Assembly (NCBI GenBank): GCA_902559605.1
Contig: CACEIC010000006.1
Coordinates: 1 to 41,586, forward strand
From: an uncultured Pelagibacteraceae bacterium
GTDB taxonomy: Bacteria > Pseudomonadota > Alphaproteobacteria > Pelagibacterales > Pelagibacteraceae
Length of the DNA: 41,586 bases
Reading direction: 5' to 3'
Below the pieces are notes generated by a model that searched no databases, was not told where the DNA came from, and was given only the letters and a program-made list of their open reading frames with translations. The position numbers were made by a program, and so were the translations under genes. Positions 32,638 through 38,721 of this stretch are shown here, one piece after another (position 1 is the first letter of the stretch; each line of letters starts with the position of its first letter).

Positions 32638-33735
32638 GACGTAGGGCTCGGGTCTCGCAGAACTATTTAATACTCTTTCGACTGCGAAAACACTAATATC
32701 TATAGTTTGATAACTGCCTGTAGTTATTAATTCAGTTAGAGCTCTACCAATTCCTGGTGCTTGCATTAAACCTCTGCCGGTAAATCCTGAGGCCATGTAA
32801 ACATTTTCATATTTTGGATGTTTTCCAACTACAGCATTATTATCTAATTTGTTACAATCATAATATCCAGCCCATCCACCTGTTAATTTGAGTTCTTCAA
32901 ATGCTGGTATTCTTTTTGCAAGAGCAGGCCAAACTAATTCTTCAAAATCATTCCATGCAGGTTCGAGATCTTCTGCATCAAAAACTGAAATTGGAGAACC
33001 TGCTAAATATTCTTTTCCTTCTGGTCGCCAATATACTCCTGTTGTTAGATCTCCGGATAATGGCATCTCTGGAATATGTTTAGGACATTTAACTCTAAAG
33101 ACTGTATGTTTTTGAGGTACTACAGGAATATCTTCAAGTAGTTCCTTAGTCCAGCACCCAGCTGCAGAAATAATTGTCTTTGCATTAATTTCAGATAAGC
33201 TCTTAACCTCTCCCTTAATAAATTCTGCCCCAAGATCAATTGCTTTATGCTTTAAAGCGCTATGAAATAAAAATGGATCAATCCATCCCTCACTCTTGTT
33301 ATCAGTAAATGTTGCAGTTTCAATTCCTTCCTCATTAATGTAAGGAAAATAGTTTTTCAATTCAGAACCTTTAATATTTTTTGTACCCGCTTCACATTCT
33401 TTATGATTTTCTAAAGCTCTGTATTGCTCTTCTGCATGATCTGGTCCAAACATTAGAAGATATCCATTGGGCACCATGCTAGCTGTTGGATTTGGATTTT
33501 TTTCAGTTTTCAATAATTCTGGTATTTGAAATATAAATTCCCTTGCAAATTTTCCTAAAAGAATATTTTCTTTTTGAAAAAACTGTCGTCTAAATCCACC
33601 AAGTGATAATGGGAATGATGCAGTTTTATAAGTTGGATCCCTTTCAATGACTTTTACTTTTCTGCCTTCTTTGGACATAAAGTATGCAGTTGCAGCTCCA
33701 ATTATACCACCACCTACTATTACAACATCATCCAT
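32632..33735 (-). CDS. DAO-type FAD-dependent oxidoreductase
   Basis: This 367-residue flavoprotein has the FAD dinucleotide motif VVIVGGGIIGAATAYFM (residues 4-20) and ERD ending the second strand, plus a C-terminal MASGFTGRGLMQAPGIGRALTEL block, the signature of the D-amino-acid oxidase/sarcosine oxidase/dimethylglycine dehydrogenase group (FOXRED1-like). It likely oxidises a secondary or N-methylated amine or an amino acid; the exact substrate cannot be read. It lies 1 base after tspO on the same strand. Given glycine-linked genes in the window, a sarcosine- or dimethylglycine-type substrate is plausible but unproven. Confidence 0.85.
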   Translation of the reverse strand: MDDVVIVGGGIIGAATAYFMSKEGRKVKVIERDPTYKTASFPLSLGGFRRQFFQKENILLGKFAREFIFQIPELLKTEKNPNPTASMVPNGYLLMFGPDHAEEQYRALENHKECEAGTKNIKGSELKNYFPYINEEGIETATFTDNKSEGWIDPFLFHSALKHKAIDLGAEFIKGEVKSLSEINAKTIISAAGCWTKELLEDIPVVPQKHTVFRVKCPKHIPEMPLSGDLTTGVYWRPEGKEYLAGSPISVFDAEDLEPAWNDFEELVWPALAKRIPAFEELKLTGGWAGYYDCNKLDNNAVVGKHPKYENVYMASGFTGRGLMQAPGIGRALTELITTGSYQTIDISVFAVERVLNSSARPEPYVL

Positions 33736-33736
33736 A

Positions 33737-34204
33737 TTAGTTTATCAAAAAAATGTTTATATTTAAAAGCAATGCAAAACAACACCATAACAAATATGGA
33801 ATCATCAAGTACATGCTTAATTGACTTATATTCTTATATTTAAATACCAATAAAACAATAAATATAATTAACACAACAAGATTTAAAATTGCTAAAGAAA
33901 TATTATGGAAACCAAAGAAAACAACACTCCAAGTTGTATTAAAAAAAAGATGAATGAAATATAAAAATACAATATTTAAATTTTTTGTGTTTTTATGCCA
34001 CGCATTCCATATGGCTATTGTCATAAATAAATAAAGTAATGTCCATACTGGCCCAAATATCCAATCTGGTGGATTGTATTGAGGTTTAGATAAATTTGAA
34101 TACCAAGGTTCTTTAAAATTTATAGTAACCAAACCTCCAATAAATGAAGCTGAAAACGTAGTAATTGCAAAGAGAATAAAAGATAAAATTTTATTTTTTA
34201 GCAT
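33737..34204 (-). CDS. tspO: TspO/MBR family tryptophan-rich sensory protein
   Basis: This 155-residue, five-helix membrane protein shows the family's conserved blocks: WYSNLSKPQYNPPDWIFGPVWTLLYLFM, IHLFFNTTWSVVFFGFHN, and MIPYLLWCCFALLLN. TspO binds porphyrins and is involved in light/oxygen or stress responses in alphaproteobacteria such as Rhodobacter. It is the first gene of a two-gene leftward unit with the DAO-type oxidase. Its start codon is only 24 bases from that of the divergent SDR gene, so its promoter must extend into coding sequence. Confidence 0.93.
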   Translation of the reverse strand: MLKNKILSFILFAITTFSASFIGGLVTINFKEPWYSNLSKPQYNPPDWIFGPVWTLLYLFMTIAIWNAWHKNTKNLNIVFLYFIHLFFNTTWSVVFFGFHNISLAILNLVVLIIFIVLLVFKYKNISQLSMYLMIPYLLWCCFALLLNINIFLIN

Positions 34205-34228
34205 TTAAGTACTATACAGCAGTTAAAC

Positions 34229-34987
34229 ATGAATAAAAAAGTAATTTGGATCACCGGCGGAAGTACAGGAATTGGCAAAGCACTTGCGTTAAAATTTGCT
34301 AATAATGGATGGACAGTTGCTATTTCTGCAAGAAGAGAAAATTTATTAAAAGAAATCGAAGATAAGCATCAAAATATTAAATCTTTTCCACTTGATGTAA
34401 ATGATAAGGAAAAGTGTAAGTCTGTTTTTGAAAATATAAAAAAGGAACTTGGTGACATTGAAATTTGTTTTTTTTCTACGGGTACTTGGGATCCAAAAAA
34501 AGAAAAAGAAATTGATGTAGAGCAAATTGAAAATGTATTTAAAGTAAATTTTTTTGGAACATTAAATTGTATAAAAGCAGTTGAAACTCATTTTCGAGAA
34601 AGAGGAAAAGGTATTATTACCATTGTATCTTCGATTGCAGGATACAAAGGCTTACCTAACTCAAGTGGCTATGGACCATCCAAAGCTGCTTTAAGTAATC
34701 TTGCTGAAAGTTTACATTTTGATTTTGGAAGATATGGCGTGAGGGTTTGTTTAGTTTCTCCAGGTTTTATCAAAACACCAATGACTGATAAGAATGATTT
34801 TAAGATGCCTTTTCTAAAAACTCCAGAATTCTCGGCAGACAAAATTTATGATGGGCTTATTAATGGTTCAAATTTTGAAATACACTACCCAAAAGAATTA
34901 ACTTTGATCCTTAAATTTTTAAAAATAATACCTGATCGATTATATTTTTATTTAATACGGAAATTAACTAAATTACAAAAAAAATAA
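34229..34987 (+). CDS. Short-chain dehydrogenase/reductase next to the lipid-modification genes
   Basis: The 252-residue protein is a classical SDR: cofactor motif GGSTGIGKA (about 10-18), S135, Y148 and K152 in the catalytic triad (SSIAGY, YGPSKAA), and N107. The usual NNAG is replaced by STGTW, a variation seen in related SDRs. A C-terminal extension with helical hydrophobic segments (LILKFLKIIPDRLYFYLI) suggests membrane association. It converges on the DUF3833 gene with 2 bases between the ends. SDRs of this type often accompany the CFA/DUF1365/amine-oxidase cluster, so a lipid substrate is a reasonable guess. Confidence 0.85.
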   Translation: MNKKVIWITGGSTGIGKALALKFANNGWTVAISARRENLLKEIEDKHQNIKSFPLDVNDKEKCKSVFENIKKELGDIEICFFSTGTWDPKKEKEIDVEQIENVFKVNFFGTLNCIKAVETHFRERGKGIITIVSSIAGYKGLPNSSGYGPSKAALSNLAESLHFDFGRYGVRVCLVSPGFIKTPMTDKNDFKMPFLKTPEFSADKIYDGLINGSNFEIHYPKELTLILKFLKIIPDRLYFYLIRKLTKLQKK

Positions 34988-34989
34988 AA

Positions 34990-35538
34990 TTAATCTTTAA
35001 CAAACATCACAGTCAACTCTGCAACTTTAATTCCAAATTTTGTCATCTTAGCTCTGTTGATAGCTACTCTTTCGTCTTGCATAAATATCCAATCATCAAA
35101 AGTAATTTTGATATTTTTTCCTTTCACAGGAACTAACAAAACATACTCAAATTTAAATGCTGGGCCATATGAATACCCCCTAGCCTTACCAACTACATCG
35201 CCTGCAGTTCCCTCGTAATTATGTTCATCAATTTTATCTATTACCCATTGCCTATTTTGTATTTCACCATCATTCCAAATAAATTTTTCGTCTAATATAA
35301 GTTGTTTGCCATCCCACTTACCGTCTAGGTCTGCTGAAAATTGTCTTGTAACTTTACCTGATCTGTTTTGTAGTATACCCCAAGCTTTGATGTTTCCGCT
35401 TAAATATTCTTCAATTATTAGTCTTGGTTTTTGATCTTTAAAATCTTCTGGTTTCATAGATTGATTATTTATACAGCTTGTAATTAATCCTGTGAAAATT
35501 ATCAATAAAAATACTTTAAAAAATTTTTTGTTAATCAT
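34990..35538 (-). CDS. DUF3833 lipoprotein
   Basis: This 182-residue protein has a lipoprotein signal with lipobox LITSC (lipid-attached cysteine at residue 22), then a beta-rich domain (FKDQKPRLIIEEYLSGNIKAWGILQNR, DFDGKWDG-like repeats and TFDDWIFMQDERVAINRA) typical of DUF3833. Function is unknown. It is last of the four-gene leftward module and starts 1 base after the methyltransferase stop, so it is co-translated with it. Its periplasmic or membrane-facing position suggests that it binds a lipid (an inference). Confidence 0.88.
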   Translation of the reverse strand: MINKKFFKVFLLIIFTGLITSCINNQSMKPEDFKDQKPRLIIEEYLSGNIKAWGILQNRSGKVTRQFSADLDGKWDGKQLILDEKFIWNDGEIQNRQWVIDKIDEHNYEGTAGDVVGKARGYSYGPAFKFEYVLLVPVKGKNIKITFDDWIFMQDERVAINRAKMTKFGIKVAELTVMFVKD

Positions 35539-35539
35539 A

Positions 35540-36721
35540 TTAAATTTTATTTTGCATGGAAAATTGAATTAAATCTATGTTCTTTGATTTAAACCCAGCT
35601 TCACAATATGACAAATAAAAATGCCACATACGTTTAAATTTATTATCAAATCCATGTTTTGAAATCTCTTCCCATTTTTTTAGGAATTCATCTCTCCATA
35701 TTTTTAAAGTATTGGAATAGTGAGAGCCATATGACTCATATTTTTTAATTTCTAAACCGTTGCTACTAGATAAATCATATAATTTTCTTTTTGATGGCAA
35801 AAAACCTCCAGGAAATATGTATTTTTGTATAAAGTCTTCTTTGGTTTTATATCTGTCAAATAAACTATCATCGATTGTTATCGCTTGTATCGCGGCCCTT
35901 CCATTCTCAGATAGATTTTTTTTAATACTTTTAAAATAATTGACTAAATAATTTTGCCCAACCGCTTCTATCATTTCTATAGATGCGATAGAGTCATATT
36001 TGTCTTTTACATCTCTATAATCTTTCAAAAATATATTCACTTTTTCATTCAATCCATTTTCAAATATTCTTTTTTTTGAAAATTCAAATTGCTCTTTAGA
36101 AATTGTTATACAATCTAATTTTACATCATAATTTTTACCCACATATTCAGCAAAGCCACCCCAGCCACAGCCAATTTCTAAAATTTTATTTCCTACGTTT
36201 GGCTTTATTAATTCTGTAAGCTTTTTATATTTATTTAGTTGAGCTGAAAATAAATCGTCTTTTTGTTTTTCAAAAATTGCACTTGAATAAGTAAGTGAAG
36301 GATCCAACCATAATGAAAAGAAATCATTTCCTAAATCATAATGTTTTGAAATATTTTTCTTACTTCTACTCTTATTATTTTTTATGAAAATACTCTTTAA
36401 TTTATTAATCATTGATAAATCAAAAATACCTGAAAATTTATAGACAATTTTTATATTTTTAGCTGTTATTTCTATTAGATTAGTTAGATTATCTGTTTCA
36501 AATTCATTTCGCATGTACGCTTCTGCAAGTCCAACACTTCCCGATTTTATTATTTGAAGTGTTAAACCAGGTTTGTTAATTTTAATCTTTGCTCTTAATT
36601 GTTCACTCTCATTACCAAACTTATATATTTTGCTGTCATGATTTTGAATTTCAAGAAATCCATGCTTTATTAGTTTTAGAGAATTAAATACGATTTTATC
36701 TGACAAAAGATTAAAATTCAT
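35540..36721 (-). CDS. Cyclopropane-fatty-acid-synthase-type SAM methyltransferase
   Basis: This 393-residue enzyme belongs to the CFA synthase/mycolic acid methyltransferase family that methylates double bonds of phospholipid acyl chains. Motifs: SKHYDLGNDFFSLWLDPSLTYSSA (about 125-147), the SAM motif LEIGCGWGGFAEY (181-193) and SIEMIEAVG. The N-terminal lipid-binding domain is present. Its product may be a cyclopropane fatty acid or, as in the related Rhodobacter route, a methylated furan fatty acid intermediate. It overlaps the DUF1365 gene by 4 bases (ATGA) and precedes DUF3833 by 1 base. Confidence 0.92.
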   Translation of the reverse strand: MNFNLLSDKIVFNSLKLIKHGFLEIQNHDSKIYKFGNESEQLRAKIKINKPGLTLQIIKSGSVGLAEAYMRNEFETDNLTNLIEITAKNIKIVYKFSGIFDLSMINKLKSIFIKNNKSRSKKNISKHYDLGNDFFSLWLDPSLTYSSAIFEKQKDDLFSAQLNKYKKLTELIKPNVGNKILEIGCGWGGFAEYVGKNYDVKLDCITISKEQFEFSKKRIFENGLNEKVNIFLKDYRDVKDKYDSIASIEMIEAVGQNYLVNYFKSIKKNLSENGRAAIQAITIDDSLFDRYKTKEDFIQKYIFPGGFLPSKRKLYDLSSSNGLEIKKYESYGSHYSNTLKIWRDEFLKKWEEISKHGFDNKFKRMWHFYLSYCEAGFKSKNIDLIQFSMQNKI

Positions 36722-37485
36722 TTTTTTTCAAACGTAATATTATTTTTTATTTTTATGTTTTTTTTAACTAACTTAACTCCCTTTAACCATAATTTTAATG
36801 CTTCAAAATGAATTGCGGCAATAACTTTAAAGGTCATTAAAGGGTGAGAAATATAAGATATAAGCATATTTTTATTGTTAATTTCTTTTGCAACCCCATC
36901 TTGTGAAGCATATAACAATTTTCCCTCCTTATCACTTTGATCAATTATTATGGATAACATTTTTTCAGGTTTGAGGATTCTAAAATTGTATTTACTTTTC
37001 ATTTCAATAAATGGTGAAACGAAAAACTTCTTCTCACAGCTATTTGTAATTATTTTTTCGTCGTTGACTTTAAATATATAAGTATGTTGCTCACCAAATG
37101 TATTTTTAACTTCATACAATATAGCTATAATTTTTGAATGATTATCATAAACGAAAAAAATACTTAATGGATTAAATACGTAACCAAATATTCTAGGATA
37201 ACAAAGCAATTTTACCTTTATGTTTTCAAATTGAATGTTGTTTGATTTTAAATTTTCTATTACCCAGGCTTTTAAATCACTACCATCTCTTGGTCCGTGA
37301 TCTTTGTCATAAAAACTTAAAATATTAAAACTATTGTTAGAAAAAATTTTAATTTTTTTTTGTATCAAATTAATTTCATCAAGATCTAAAAAGAGTGAGA
37401 AAACGTTGTATTTAAAAAAGTGATATTTTGGCTTAAATCTTTTATGAATTACTTTACCTTCATAAATATTGGAATTTTTAATCAT
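36718..37485 (-). CDS. DUF1365 protein
   Basis: The 255-residue protein has the DUF1365 pattern: IYEGKVIHKRFKPKYHFFKYNVFSLFLDLDEI at the start, then YPRIFGYVFNPLSIFFVYD and FYVSPFI-type segment KKFFVSPFIEM. Its activity is unknown; the family is almost always found with CFA-type methyltransferases and FAD amine oxidases, as here. It overlaps the FAD oxidoreductase gene by 8 bases and the methyltransferase by 4, so all three are translationally coupled. Confidence 0.92.
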   Translation of the reverse strand: MIKNSNIYEGKVIHKRFKPKYHFFKYNVFSLFLDLDEINLIQKKIKIFSNNSFNILSFYDKDHGPRDGSDLKAWVIENLKSNNIQFENIKVKLLCYPRIFGYVFNPLSIFFVYDNHSKIIAILYEVKNTFGEQHTYIFKVNDEKIITNSCEKKFFVSPFIEMKSKYNFRILKPEKMLSIIIDQSDKEGKLLYASQDGVAKEINNKNMLISYISHPLMTFKVIAAIHFEALKLWLKGVKLVKKNIKIKNNITFEKK

Positions 37486-38716
37486 TTAGGTTTTCAATCA
37501 TATTAATGGATGATTTTATTCCATCTTCATGAAAACCGTAACCAAAATAACTTCCACAAAACAATACATTTCTTTTATTTTGTATTTCTTTTAATAATTT
37601 TTGATTATTCAAAGCATCTTGATCAAAATAAGGGTGGGTAAAAGTAACTTTTTGTAGGATTTTTTTTTGATCTATTTCAAAAAAAGGATTTAAGGTTAAG
37701 AAAATATTTTTTTCTGTCTTCAGATTTTGTAATAAGTTCAACCAATAAGTTAATGATGTCTTACTAATATCTGATTTATCAACTGAGGAATTCCATGAAG
37801 ACCAAACTTTTTTATTGTTTGGCATACATACATCGTCAGTATGTATTACTGCTAGATTGGATTTATATTTAAAATTTGAAAGTATTTTTTTTTCATCCTC
37901 AGTCGGCTCACTCAAAATTTTCAATGCATCGTCTGCATGAGTAGCGATGACAACTTTATCATAGTCAAAAAATTCGTTACTAGCACCGTAATATACTTGA
38001 ACACCAATTTTATTTCTTTTTATCGAACTAATCTTATAATTTTTAAAATATTCTCCACTTATTTGAGTTAATACTTTCTCTACATAAGTTCTACTTCTAT
38101 TGGTGACTGTGTACCATTGTGGTCTATTTTTTAATTTAAAAAGTCCATGATTTTGAAAAAATTTTAAAAAAAATTTAATTGGCATTTGATTTGCTTCTAC
38201 TGGGGGCATAGACCAGATAGCAGAAACCATTGGGATTAGATGAAAATTAATAAAATTTTTTGACCATTTATTTTTTTCAAGAAATTCACCAAGAGTAATC
38301 TCTTCATTTAAACTTTTAATTTGATCACACTTTTTGTAGAAATTTATAATATCAAAAAACATTTTTAAAAATTTTAAATTAAAAAGATTAGCTTTATTTG
38401 CAAAAATTCCGTTTAAACCTCTGCCACAATATTCATAATTTGTATCTTTTACAGAAACAGAAAATGACATATCGCTTTTTTCAATTTCAATTTTTAATTC
38501 TTTAAAAAAATTTATGAGATTTGGATAAGTTTCATGATTAAAAACAATAAAGCCAATATCTACAGGAATTTTTTTACCATTAATTAAAGTATCTAAAGTA
38601 TATGAATGACCACCAAAATGATCCTCACTTTCGAATAAATCAACGTGATGTTTTTTGGAAAGCTTTTGTGCTGCTGATAAACCAGAAATTCCTGATCCAA
38701 TTACTGCTATTCGCAT
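37478..38716 (-). CDS. FAD/NAD(P)-binding amine-oxidase-like oxidoreductase of the lipid module
   Basis: The 412-residue flavoprotein has an N-terminal FAD motif AVIGSGISGLSAA (about 4-16) and the second segment ESEDHFGGHSYTLD, characteristic of the amine oxidase/phytoene desaturase-like fold, and ends FCGSYFGYGFHEDGIKS. In the family this gene precedes DUF1365 and a CFA-type methyltransferase and is thought to act on unsaturated fatty acyl chains; the actual reaction is unproven. Its ATG is 5 bases after the gcvP stop on the same strand, so it may be read from the glycine-cleavage transcript. Confidence 0.88.
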   Translation of the reverse strand: MRIAVIGSGISGLSAAQKLSKKHHVDLFESEDHFGGHSYTLDTLINGKKIPVDIGFIVFNHETYPNLINFFKELKIEIEKSDMSFSVSVKDTNYEYCGRGLNGIFANKANLFNLKFLKMFFDIINFYKKCDQIKSLNEEITLGEFLEKNKWSKNFINFHLIPMVSAIWSMPPVEANQMPIKFFLKFFQNHGLFKLKNRPQWYTVTNRSRTYVEKVLTQISGEYFKNYKISSIKRNKIGVQVYYGASNEFFDYDKVVIATHADDALKILSEPTEDEKKILSNFKYKSNLAVIHTDDVCMPNNKKVWSSWNSSVDKSDISKTSLTYWLNLLQNLKTEKNIFLTLNPFFEIDQKKILQKVTFTHPYFDQDALNNQKLLKEIQNKRNVLFCGSYFGYGFHEDGIKSSINMIENLND

Positions 38717-38721
38717 TAAGG

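Noticed and set aside
32456..32640. Considering this gap as non-coding or as a terminator region
   Set aside because: It is occupied by a continuous 56-codon frame with a membrane-hairpin pattern, and no stem-loop was found.
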